From positions 1 through 40,669 of the forward strand of contig DATLHO010000321.1 in the NCBI GenBank assembly GCA_035539855.1: 40,669 nucleotides of DNA, in the 5' to 3' direction. Below are positions 1 through 6,940 of this stretch, piece by piece. A program made the position numbers and the translations under genes. The first letter of the stretch is position 1; every line of letters starts with the position of its first letter. Under the pieces are notes generated by a model, which ran no database searches, had not been told where the DNA came from, and worked only from the letters and a program-made list of their open reading frames with translations. The stretch is from DATLHO01 sp035539855. Lineage in GTDB: Bacteria > Bacteroidota > Ignavibacteria > OLB7.

Positions 1-215
1 CGGCCGCTCTCGGCGAGCCGGCGCACGACCAGCGGCAGCTCGAAGGCGCCGGGGTAGACGACGACGGTCACCGCGTCGTCGTCGACGCCGTGCATCCTCA
101 GGCACTCCAGCGCGCCGTCGAGCAGACGACGCGTGATGAACTCGTTCCAGCGGCTGACCGCGATCGCAAAGCGATGTCCTGCGGCGTTGAAGTTGCCTTC
201 GATGGTATGGGGCAT
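1..215 (-). CDS. ribH: 6,7-dimethyl-8-ribityllumazine synthase, N-terminal part (cut by window edge)
   Basis: Lumazine synthase condenses 5-amino-6-ribitylamino-uracil with dihydroxybutanone phosphate in the penultimate step of riboflavin synthesis. The 71 visible residues begin MPHTIEGNFNAAGHRFAIAV and continue with the family blocks SRWNEFITRRLLDGA, a HGVDDD turn and VYPGAFELPL, the loop that forms part of the substrate pocket. The remaining half, including the catalytic histidine region, lies left of the window. The ATG at 215 is the only start that gives the usual short N-terminus; no strong Shine-Dalgarno sequence precedes it. A TATATTCG box, one mismatch from TAnnTTTG, sits just upstream on the same strand. 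The reading frame is open to the edge. Identification by family motifs is firm. Confidence 0.9.
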   Translation of the reverse strand, partial: MPHTIEGNFNAAGHRFAIAVSRWNEFITRRLLDGALECLRMHGVDDDAVTVVVYPGAFELPLVVRRLAESG

Positions 216-235
216 GGCGTCTGTCTCGTGGAGTG

Positions 236-243
236 CGAATATA
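236..243 (-). promoter_or_regulatory. Possible -7 promoter element for ribH (TATATTCG)
   Basis: On the minus strand TATATTCG lies 20 bases before the ribH ATG. It differs by one base from TAnnTTTG, the Bacteroidetes-type -7 element, which occurs exactly at two other places in this window. No -33 partner was recognised. This is a sequence match only. Confidence 0.3.
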
Positions 244-338
244 CGGCTGGCGCCGTAGGGACACGGCTGGCGCCGAGGGGACACGGCGGAGCCGAGGGGA
301 CACGGCTTTGCCGAGGGGACACGGCTGGCGCCGAGGGG
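241..338. repeat. Five tandem 19-20-bp units, each a mini-hairpin with a variable loop
   Basis: Units lie at 241-260, 261-280, 281-299, 300-318 and 319-338. The consensus is ACACGGC-loop-GCCGAGGGG. The CGGC...GCCG arms are kept in every unit while the loop changes (TGGC, TGGC, GGA, TTT, TGGC), so each unit can fold into a 4-bp GC hairpin. The array fills the gap between the 3' end of the FAD oxidase gene (stop at 355) and the ribH start. The first unit runs into the putative ribH promoter box. It could act in the 5' region of the ribH transcript, as a terminator for other transcripts, or be a dispersed repeat family. Confidence 0.85.
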
Positions 339-354
339 ACGGGTTGTGGAGTCG

Positions 355-1806
355 TTACGGGGGCGGGTTTGTTGATGCGAAGAGTCTGCGGTAGAGGTTT
401 GTTTCCAGGATGTTGTTGGGGTCGCAGCGGTGTCTTAGGCGGCGGAATTCGGATACGGCTTCGGGGCCGAGGTATTGTTCGGCTGAGGGTTGGGTCAGGG
501 TCGAGTCTTTTGCGAAGTAGAACCTGCCTCCGGCGCGCAGGACGACCTGGTCGAGCTCGGCCGCCATTTTCCAGACGCGGTCGCGATTGCGGCGGGTGAG
601 TCGGATGTCGAGCGCGAGTGAGTATCCGTCGACGCTGTGGCGCATCAGGAAGTCGTCGCGGCGATGGCGCTTGAAGACCGCGAGGAACGGCGTCAGTCGC
701 ACGCGCTGGCAGATCTCGAGCTGCTCGGTGAACGCGGCGAGCGCCGTCTCTTCGGGAATGAAGCTCTGGTACTGGATGAACCCTCCCTTGCCGTAGGAGC
801 GCCTCCAGTCGGGAACGTAGTCGAGCAGGAACGCGAACGCCGCGTGCGACTGCAGGAACACGTGCGTGCCTCGATCCATCAGCCAGCTTGCGCGGTACTT
901 GGCCATGTTCAACAGGCGCATGCCGGGTCGATTCGTGATCGGCCGCATCAGACGCCAGAGAATCGACTTCGGCAGCACGCCGAAGATCGTGTCGGGCAGT
1001 TGCTGTTTCTCGATGCGCAACGTCTGCGCCGGCCTGGCGTCCTCGCCCGGCTCGAGATAGTTCGCCTTGTGGATCTGTCCCCTTCCCAACGCCTTGCCGC
1101 GCGCGAACGCATCGATCCACCCGACGAGGTAGTCGGACTCCGGCAGCTTCTCCTCGAACACCCGGAACATCTCGGCGAGCGATCCTGTGTTGATCGCCTC
1201 GACGCGCAGCAGTCCGGAGTACACGCGCTTCATCTCGAGCGTGATCGTGGTGAAGCAGCCGAGCATGCCGAAGCCGCCGATCGCGGCATGGAAGACATCG
1301 GAGTTCTCCTCACGGGTGCAGCGCAGGATCTCCCCCGTCGGCGTCATCATCTCGAACGCGAGGATGTGATCGCCGATGGGGCCCGCCTTGAAGTTGTTCT
1401 TGCCGTGAATGTTCATCGCGGCGCAACCGGCGAGCGTCGGAGCCATCGTGCCCGGCACGACCGCGGGCCACCATCCGTCGGGCAGCACGTACTGCCAGAG
1501 CTGGGCGATCGTCACGCCGGATTCGACGGTGATGATCCCCTGCACGGGATCCCACGAGAGAATGCGATTCAGGCGGGTGATGTCGAGAACGATGTTCTCG
1601 GAGTTCAGCGCCGCGTCGCCGTAGCTGCGACCGGCGCCGCGAAAGGCGACCGAGCGTCCGGTCTCCCGAGCGAGCTCGAAGACCGCTCGAATTCCATCGA
1701 CCGTCGATGGGCGAAAGACGTAGGCAACCGCGGAGACGTTCTGACCGAAGCCCTCGATCCGCTCGAGGTTCTGGGTCGGAAGCAATGGGGGGTGTTCGGC
1801 GTTCAC
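355..1806 (-). CDS. DprE1-like FAD-dependent oxidase (decaprenylphosphoryl-ribose 2-oxidase family)
   Basis: A 483-residue VAO-type flavoprotein. DprE1 oxidises C2' of decaprenyl-phosphoryl-ribose, the first half of the epimerisation to the arabinose donor. Visible family features are the FAD loop FRGAGRSYGDAALN, the IHGKNN block with His134 (equivalent in position to mycobacterial His132), GGFGMLG, GKGGFIQYQ and FYFAKDS with Lys433 (equivalent to Lys418). The residue matching mycobacterial Cys387, the covalent benzothiazinone target, is Ala398. The start is a GTG at 1806, whose bases overlap the stop of the gene upstream (GTGA), suggesting translational coupling. The open frame extends further 5', but that part is a shadow of the upstream gene. 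Family membership is firm; the exact lipid-sugar substrate is inferred. Confidence 0.82.
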   Translation of the reverse strand: MNAEHPPLLPTQNLERIEGFGQNVSAVAYVFRPSTVDGIRAVFELARETGRSVAFRGAGRSYGDAALNSENIVLDITRLNRILSWDPVQGIITVESGVTIAQLWQYVLPDGWWPAVVPGTMAPTLAGCAAMNIHGKNNFKAGPIGDHILAFEMMTPTGEILRCTREENSDVFHAAIGGFGMLGCFTTITLEMKRVYSGLLRVEAINTGSLAEMFRVFEEKLPESDYLVGWIDAFARGKALGRGQIHKANYLEPGEDARPAQTLRIEKQQLPDTIFGVLPKSILWRLMRPITNRPGMRLLNMAKYRASWLMDRGTHVFLQSHAAFAFLLDYVPDWRRSYGKGGFIQYQSFIPEETALAAFTEQLEICQRVRLTPFLAVFKRHRRDDFLMRHSVDGYSLALDIRLTRRNRDRVWKMAAELDQVVLRAGGRFYFAKDSTLTQPSAEQYLGPEAVSEFRRLRHRCDPNNILETNLYRRLFASTNPPP

Positions 1807-2327
1807 AGGAAACGGAAGCTGTTGAGAAACCGCGTGCCCGTGGGCAGCACGCTCTTGTCGGCGACGACCGCGATCTGCATGATCATGCGCAGGTCGTCGA
1901 GATAGATCCTCGTGTGCACCTCGGCCTTCTCGCCCGGAATGGTCGAGACGAACTCGCGACCATACCGTCCGTCGAGCGTGATCGCGCGCTGGCTCTTGAG
2001 CGTGCCGCCGCCGTCGGCAAGCGACTGCTGCTGCGCGCCGTCGAGGATCGTCTCGCGCGCCTCCGCATCGGCGAGCACCTCTTCGGTGAACTCGGGCATC
2101 GGCGTGACCATTACCGCAAAGTACCCGATCTCCGAGCCAGCTCCGATGATCGTCATCATGCGCCCGTCCATCTCGCCGATAGCAGTCGAGTCGAGCTCCG
2201 GGGCGAACGGGAACTCCGCGGCGAAGCCATGATCGGGCCACGAGGATTTCGTCCAGGTCTGCGCCGAGAGGCGCGGTCCAGCGACGAGAGCGAGGCACAC
2301 GGCGAAGAGGACGGCGAGATTGCGCAT
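1803..2327 (-). CDS. Small exported protein of unknown function between the DprE1/DprE2-like genes
   Basis: A 174-residue protein with a clear signal peptide (MRNLAVLFAVCLALVAGPRLSAQ) and no lipobox, so probably periplasmic or secreted. The mature part has alternating beta-type segments, including GRYGREFVSTIPGEKAEVHTR followed by an IYLDDLRMIMQIAV strand and a FLNSFRF ending. That pattern recalls the PsbP/Mog1-like small domains found as stand-alone exported proteins in many environmental bacteria, but I cannot assign a function. It begins 5 bases after the SDR stop and its own stop overlaps the GTG of the FAD oxidase, so the three genes form one transcription and translation unit. Its exported location contrasts with its probably cytoplasmic or membrane-associated neighbours. 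Confidence 0.75.
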   Translation of the reverse strand: MRNLAVLFAVCLALVAGPRLSAQTWTKSSWPDHGFAAEFPFAPELDSTAIGEMDGRMMTIIGAGSEIGYFAVMVTPMPEFTEEVLADAEARETILDGAQQQSLADGGGTLKSQRAITLDGRYGREFVSTIPGEKAEVHTRIYLDDLRMIMQIAVVADKSVLPTGTRFLNSFRFL

Positions 2328-2332
2328 GATGG

Positions 2333-3097
2333 TCACACGTTGAGTCGACGGAAGATAAACGAGGGAATGAGCTTGACGATCGTGCCGACGGCACGCCAGC
2401 GACCGGGAACGTAGACGGTCATGCGACCGCCGAGCGCTGCTTCGATGATCTCCTCGGCCGCCTGCTCCGGCGGGATGAGCCAGAAGAGTCCCGGCGCGCC
2501 GCGCGTCATGTCCGTGTCGACGAAGCCAGGCTTGATCGTCACCACGCGCACTCCGTGGCGCGACAGCCGGTTGCGTAGCGCTTCGAGGTACGTCGTCAGC
2601 GCGGCCTTGCTCGTGCAGTAGGCGGGATTGCCACGACGACCGCGGTCGCCCGCGATCGACGAGACGCCGACGATGGTGCCGCTGCCGATCTGCTCGAAGC
2701 GCTTGGCGGCCTCGTTGAGCCACGCCATCGCGCCGAGGGTGTTGACCTCCATGATCTCCGCATCCTTGTCCGTGTCGTACTCGTCGGGTCCGACCTTCGG
2801 CATGACGCCGGCAACATAGAAGATCGCGTCGAGTCCGCCGAGCTCGCGCGCGATCTCCTGCGCGAGCATCGGCACCTCCTCGCGGTTGCGCACGTCGTGC
2901 GCGCGCACGACGACGCGGGCTCCACCCTTCGACTCGATCTCCGATCGCAGCCGCTCGAGCTCGGCCTCCCGGCGGCTCACGATCGCCACCTCGACGCCAC
3001 CGGCACTCAGCCGATGCGCGAGTGCCGCGCCGATGCCGGAGGAGCCGCCGACGACGATCGCATGCTTCCACGGGAGCTTCTTCGCTGATGCGCTCAC
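2333..3097 (-). CDS. DprE2-like short-chain dehydrogenase/reductase
   Basis: A 254-residue classical SDR. The nucleotide-binding GGSSGIG motif follows a short N-terminus, then N-A-G-type VAGV, the catalytic Ser in VSSIAGDRG, and Tyr160-x3-Lys164 in AYCTSK. The C-terminus, IPSFIFRRLNV, closely resembles that of mycobacterial DprE2 (IPRSIFRRLPI as I remember it), the NADH-dependent reductase that reduces the 2-keto intermediate made by DprE1. With a DprE1-like gene two positions downstream, a DprE2 role is the best inference. The GTG start at 3097 overlaps the stop of the preceding gene (GTGA). A longer frame exists upstream but overlaps that gene and has no family similarity. A generic SDR of unknown substrate is the alternative. 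Confidence 0.8.
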   Translation of the reverse strand: MSASAKKLPWKHAIVVGGSSGIGAALAHRLSAGGVEVAIVSRREAELERLRSEIESKGGARVVVRAHDVRNREEVPMLAQEIARELGGLDAIFYVAGVMPKVGPDEYDTDKDAEIMEVNTLGAMAWLNEAAKRFEQIGSGTIVGVSSIAGDRGRRGNPAYCTSKAALTTYLEALRNRLSRHGVRVVTIKPGFVDTDMTRGAPGLFWLIPPEQAAEEIIEAALGGRMTVYVPGRWRAVGTIVKLIPSFIFRRLNV

Positions 3098-4248
3098 CGT
3101 GCGCCTCCGGCCATCAGCGCCTGATCGATGTCGGCGATGAGATCCTCGACGTCCTCGATGCCGACCGAGAAGCGCACGAGCCCGTCGGTGATGCCGAGAC
3201 GCTCGCGCGTCTCCGGCGGCACCGAGCCGTGGGTCATCGACACGGGATGGCACAGAAGCGACTCTACGCCTCCGAGCGATTCGGCGAACGTGAACAGCCG
3301 CACCGAGCTGCAGAAGCTCGCCGCGCGCTCGTAGCTGCCGAGGTCGGCCGAGATCATGCCGCCGTAGTTGCGCATCTGCCGCTCGGCGAGGGCGCGCTGC
3401 GGGAAGTCCGGCAGGCCCGGGTAGATCACCGTCGCGAAGTCAGGCTGGCCGACGAGGTGACTCGCGACGCGGATCGCGTTTGCGCAGTGTCGGTCCATGC
3501 GCACCGCGAGCGTCTTGAGCGAGCGCAGCGCCAGGTACGAGTCCATCGGCGCCGGCACCGCGCCGACGGCGTTCTGCAGGAACTTCAGCCGATCGCCGGT
3601 CTCCTCGTCGGCCGTGACGACGAGCCCGCCGATGAGGTCGCTGTGCCCGCCGATGTACTTCGTCGAGGAATGCAGAACGATCGACGCGCCGTGCGCAAGC
3701 GGGTTCTGCAGGTACGGGCTCATGAACGTGTTGTCGACGACGAGCTTCGCTCCCGTGTCGCGGGCGATCTCGCCGAGCGCCGTCAGATCGCACAGGCGCA
3801 TCATCGGGTTGGTGGGCGTCTCGGCGTAGATGATCCGCGTGGTATCGCGGACGGCCGCGCGCACCGCGTCGATGTCGCGGAAGTCGACGTACGTGAACTC
3901 GATGCCCAGCGGCGTGAGCACGCGGCTGAAGAGCCGGTACGAGCCGCCGTACATGTCGTCGCCCGCGAGCACGTGGTCGCCCGGTGCGAGCAGACGCATG
4001 ACCGCGTCGACCGCGGCCAGGCCGCTCGAGAACGCGATGCCGCGCACGCCGCCCTCGAGCTCGGCGATGCACTCCTCGAGCGCGCCGCGTGTCGGGTTCT
4101 GCGTGCGCGCGTACTCGTAGCCCGTGTGCTGGCCGATCCCTTTCTGCGCGTACGTCGATGTCTGAAAGATCGGCACGTTGACCGCGCCGGTGACCGGCTC
4201 CGGCTCCTGCCCGGCATGAATCGCGGTCGTCGAGAATCCTCGCTTCAT
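3094..4248 (-). CDS. Cystathionine gamma-synthase/gamma-lyase-type PLP enzyme
   Basis: A 384-residue Cys/Met-metabolism PLP enzyme of the fold-type I aspartate aminotransferase class. Family blocks include STTAIHAGQEPEPVTGAV near the N-terminus, YEYARTQNPTR, the phosphate-binding FSSGLAAVDA, GDDMYGGSYRL, ETPTNP, VVDNTF and HSSTKYIGGHSD with the PLP-binding Lys197. The C-terminal block GGVESL is also present. Synthases and lyases cannot be separated reliably by eye; neither activity has a diagnostic neighbour here. The start was set at the ATG at 4248, because AGGA lies six bases before it; an in-frame ATG at 4254 directly abuts that AGGA. Its stop overlaps the start of the SDR. Confidence 0.9.
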   Translation of the reverse strand: MKRGFSTTAIHAGQEPEPVTGAVNVPIFQTSTYAQKGIGQHTGYEYARTQNPTRGALEECIAELEGGVRGIAFSSGLAAVDAVMRLLAPGDHVLAGDDMYGGSYRLFSRVLTPLGIEFTYVDFRDIDAVRAAVRDTTRIIYAETPTNPMMRLCDLTALGEIARDTGAKLVVDNTFMSPYLQNPLAHGASIVLHSSTKYIGGHSDLIGGLVVTADEETGDRLKFLQNAVGAVPAPMDSYLALRSLKTLAVRMDRHCANAIRVASHLVGQPDFATVIYPGLPDFPQRALAERQMRNYGGMISADLGSYERAASFCSSVRLFTFAESLGGVESLLCHPVSMTHGSVPPETRERLGITDGLVRFSVGIEDVEDLIADIDQALMAGGAR

Positions 4249-4295
4249 CTCCATTCCTGGTCTGTCGTTGAAATCCTTGAACACGTCCCTCCCGC

Positions 4296-5585
4296 TCAAC
4301 CCTCGTCGGTCGTCGCGACGGCCCCCTCGCGGATGATCGTTCCGACACTCGCCTGCGCGTCGTTGAGCGCCTGGGTCGCGGTCTTGTTGCCGAGCAGCGC
4401 CTGCGACACCTCGGTCTCGATGACCTCCTCGATCTCGAGCCAGCGCGGATGCACCGGCGTCATGCGCGCCATCGCGAGCTGCTTGACGAACACGCCGCGC
4501 ACGGGTCCCTGCAGGAACGGATCGTTCGCCACGGTGCGGTCGGCCGGGGTCATGCCGCCGGGCAGGTCCTTGCAGAACGCGAGCGCCTGCTCGGCCGAGC
4601 TCAGAAACAGCGCGAGCTTCATCGCCGCCTCCTTGTTCTTCGACGCGTCGTTGATCGCCAGGTACTCGCCGCCGGCAAACGACACCGGCATGCGGCCCGG
4701 GAAGCTCGGCAGCGTCGTGACCGCGAACTTCAGCGACGGGTTGTCCTTGCGGATGCGCTCGACCAGCCACGAGCCGGAGATCAGGTAGCCGATCTTCCCC
4801 TGCATGAAGTCGTCGTCGAGCTTCTTCTGCGTGTCGATCACGCCGGAATTCGAGAGCGCCAGATAGGTCTCGAGCGCCTCGATGTTCTCGGCCGAGTTGA
4901 TCACCGGCTGTCCCTGCGCGTCGAGCAGCTCGCCGCCGTTGGACCAGAAGAACGGGAGGATCTTCTTGTAGAGCCGGTGACGGTCCTCGCCGTTGACGCC
5001 GAATCCGAAAGCGCCGCTCTGGGAGGCCTTGATCGCCTCGGAGCGAAGGATCAACTGCTCCCACGTCGAGTCGACGACGGTCGTGTCCTGGCCGGCCGCG
5101 GCGAGCAGTCCGCGATTGACGAACAGCACGCGCGTGTCGACGACCCACGGCAGCGCGTAGACGCCAGACTCCCACCGACCCGGCGCCGCGATCTCGGGCG
5201 AGAACGCGTCGAGTTTGGCGCCGAGCGTGGTCACGTCGGCGAGCACGCCGCCGGAGCTGTACTGCGCGATCCAGTCGCTGCCGAGCTCGAGCAGATCGGG
5301 CGCGGTGTTCGAGTTGAAGCCCGCCTGCAGCTTCGCCTTGCCCTCGGACCAGCTCAGCTCGCCGAGCTCGACGCGCAGGCCGGGATTGGCTTCCTCGAAC
5401 GCCTTGATGCGCTTCTCGAGGGCGGCCTTCTGCGCGGGCTCCGACCAGAAGTGCCAGAAGGTGATCACGGTGCGACCGTCGTCGGCGGCATCACCGTCGC
5501 CGCAGCCGGCGAGCGAGAAACCGAGCACGAGCAGGACGGCGAGCGCGAAGGCCGATGCGAGCGGCCACTTGAAGTTGCGGGTCAT
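4296..5585 (-). CDS. Extracellular solute-binding lipoprotein, family 1 (sugar ABC transporter type)
   Basis: A 429-residue lipoprotein with a signal peptide ending LAGC, Cys28 being the lipidation site. The mature part begins with an aspartate-rich linker and then TVITFWHFWSEPAQKAALEK, typical of MalE/UgpB-type family 1 binding proteins. It continues through APDLLELGSDWIAQY, ALPWVVDTRVLFVNR, the GYLISGSWLVERIRK region and AFCKDLPGGMTP near the C-terminal hinge. Such proteins deliver oligosaccharides or polyols to an ABC permease. No permease or ATPase gene is adjacent; downstream are the PLP enzyme and the SDR, so its transporter partners must be elsewhere or it is an orphan. Confidence 0.88.
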   Translation of the reverse strand: MTRNFKWPLASAFALAVLLVLGFSLAGCGDGDAADDGRTVITFWHFWSEPAQKAALEKRIKAFEEANPGLRVELGELSWSEGKAKLQAGFNSNTAPDLLELGSDWIAQYSSGGVLADVTTLGAKLDAFSPEIAAPGRWESGVYALPWVVDTRVLFVNRGLLAAAGQDTTVVDSTWEQLILRSEAIKASQSGAFGFGVNGEDRHRLYKKILPFFWSNGGELLDAQGQPVINSAENIEALETYLALSNSGVIDTQKKLDDDFMQGKIGYLISGSWLVERIRKDNPSLKFAVTTLPSFPGRMPVSFAGGEYLAINDASKNKEAAMKLALFLSSAEQALAFCKDLPGGMTPADRTVANDPFLQGPVRGVFVKQLAMARMTPVHPRWLEIEEVIETEVSQALLGNKTATQALNDAQASVGTIIREGAVATTDEG

Positions 5586-5626
5586 GCGGTGTTGACTGGA
5601 TGCTGAATGCTGCTGCGGGTCCGATA

Positions 5627-6166
5627 CTATTTCTTGAATGCGAGCACGAGGCCGAGCACCGTGCCGACGACCAGCGCGATGTCGCGAAAGACCGCGAGGA
5701 TCTCGCGGAAGACGTTGAGCGCGTCGCCCGGGACGATGACCGTGTCGTTGTCGATGAGAATCGGGTTGAGACTCGAGTCGGCGGTGCGCTGGTACTCCTC
5801 GAGATTGAACACGTTGACCGGCTCGACGATCGTGCTGTCGATCGTCACGTCGTGCAGAATCGAGATGTCGCTGAGTCGCGCGCGGTCGTTCGGGCCGCCG
5901 GCCATCGAGATCAACTGGATGAGGGTCGTCGAGCTCGGCACGCGGTACTTGCCCGGCGCGTTGACGAAGCCCCAGAGGTTGACCGAGATGGTGTAGCCCT
6001 CCGCCTCGCTGTAGTTGTAGTAGCCGCCGTTGCTGCCGGAGCTCGAGCCTCCGGAGCTCGACGTGCCGCCGCCGAACTGGGCCGGCGCGGCCACGGTCGC
6101 GACAAGCAGAAGCAGCGACGCGAGCAGCGCCGTGCGCAATCGAACGGACCTGGCGTACGGTATCAT
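5627..6166 (-). CDS. SLBB-domain exported protein (polysaccharide-export-like)
   Basis: A 179-residue protein with a signal peptide ending APAQ, a Gly/Ser-rich linker (residues about 31-47), then a single SLBB (soluble ligand-binding beta-grasp) domain. That domain shows VNLWGFVNAPGKYRVP, TTLIQLISMAGGPNDRA and NDTVIVPGDALNVF. A hydrophobic C-terminal helix (VFRDIALVVGTVLGLVLAF) probably spans or touches a membrane. SLBB domains occur in Wza-type export proteins, but the Poly_export domain is missing here, so a stand-alone accessory role is more likely. The ATG overlaps the stop of the upstream lipoprotein gene (ATGA). Confidence 0.85.
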   Translation of the reverse strand: MIPYARSVRLRTALLASLLLLVATVAAPAQFGGGTSSSGGSSSGSNGGYYNYSEAEGYTISVNLWGFVNAPGKYRVPSSTTLIQLISMAGGPNDRARLSDISILHDVTIDSTIVEPVNVFNLEEYQRTADSSLNPILIDNDTVIVPGDALNVFREILAVFRDIALVVGTVLGLVLAFKK

Positions 6167-6933
6167 GGAGCTACGAAGGTGACCCAGCTGGATGCGTTGC
6201 CGATGGGTTGACGACTGGTGATCTTGTCGATGCGCCAGCGATAGTGCGCGCCCGGCGTCAGCGCCGGTCCGTCGTAGGCGACGGTCGGGTCGTCGAACGT
6301 GCCGCGCCCGAGCGACCGCCAGATCGTATCGAGCACGACGCGCTCGTTGTCCGGGTGCACGCGGTAGAGGTGGATTGCGACCTCGCCGCCGAGGATCGGC
6401 GGACCGTACCGGAAGCGCAGCGGCGACACGTCGATCGAATCGAGCTGGCCGATGGGCGCCACCGGAATCGGTCGCACGCTCAACGTGTACGCGACGGCAT
6501 CGGACATCGGCCCGACTCCCCCGCCGCTTCGGCTCTCGGCGCCGACGGCGTACCAGTAGCGCACATACGGCGCCGCGGTCGTGTCACTGAAGGTCGTGTC
6601 GTTGCCGACCGGGATCGCGGTGATCGAGGCGATCGGGTGGAATCCCGCCGGCGAGCCGTCGGGTCGCGTCGAGTCGCTTCGATAGACGATGTACGCGCCG
6701 ATCGAGGCTCCGTCGAGCTCGGCCGCGCCTGGCTCGCGCCACTGCAGAAGAATGCCGCCGGCTTCGGACGCGGCCTCGGGATCCGGGCGGATGCCGGTCT
6801 CGATGAAGGGATCGCCGCTGAAGGGGATCATCGTCGGAGCGGGCGGCAGCGGCTCGGGGTCGGCGCTGCCGCAGCCGGCAGCGATGACCGCGAGCGCAAC
6901 GACGACGACCCGGCCGCGGAACTTCCCGATCAT
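6163..6933 (-). CDS. Fibronectin-III-like lipoprotein
   Basis: A 256-residue lipoprotein; the signal peptide MIGKFRGRVVVVALAVIAAGC gives lipidated Cys21, followed by a proline-rich linker. The body reads as Fn3-type beta sandwiches: GGILLQWREPGAAELDGA and IGAYIVYRSDS open one, VRYWYAVGAESRSGGG closes it, and a second unit ends HYRWRIDKITSRQPIG. No catalytic motif is visible, so a structural or binding role at the cell surface or outer membrane is likely. The start at 6933 was preferred because it gives the lipoprotein signal; the longer frame from 7047 overlaps PorV. It lies between porV and the SLBB gene in one tightly spaced operon. Confidence 0.78.
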   Translation of the reverse strand: MIGKFRGRVVVVALAVIAAGCGSADPEPLPPAPTMIPFSGDPFIETGIRPDPEAASEAGGILLQWREPGAAELDGASIGAYIVYRSDSTRPDGSPAGFHPIASITAIPVGNDTTFSDTTAAPYVRYWYAVGAESRSGGGVGPMSDAVAYTLSVRPIPVAPIGQLDSIDVSPLRFRYGPPILGGEVAIHLYRVHPDNERVVLDTIWRSLGRGTFDDPTVAYDGPALTPGAHYRWRIDKITSRQPIGNASSWVTFVAP

Positions 6934-6940
6934 TGCTGCC

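Noticed and set aside
1807..2394. N-terminal extension of the FAD oxidase reading frame
   Set aside because: The extension runs through the small exported-protein gene and part of the SDR in another frame and is arginine-rich; the GTG at 1806 gives a family-typical N-terminus.
3022..4788. Long plus-strand open frame opposite the PLP enzyme and binding-protein genes
   Set aside because: Arginine- and histidine-rich translation without motifs; it is the antisense shadow of two well-identified minus-strand genes in high-GC DNA. The same holds for the long opposite-strand frames at 8161-9825, 9907-11823, 13885-16551, 19751-21568 and 30211-32373.
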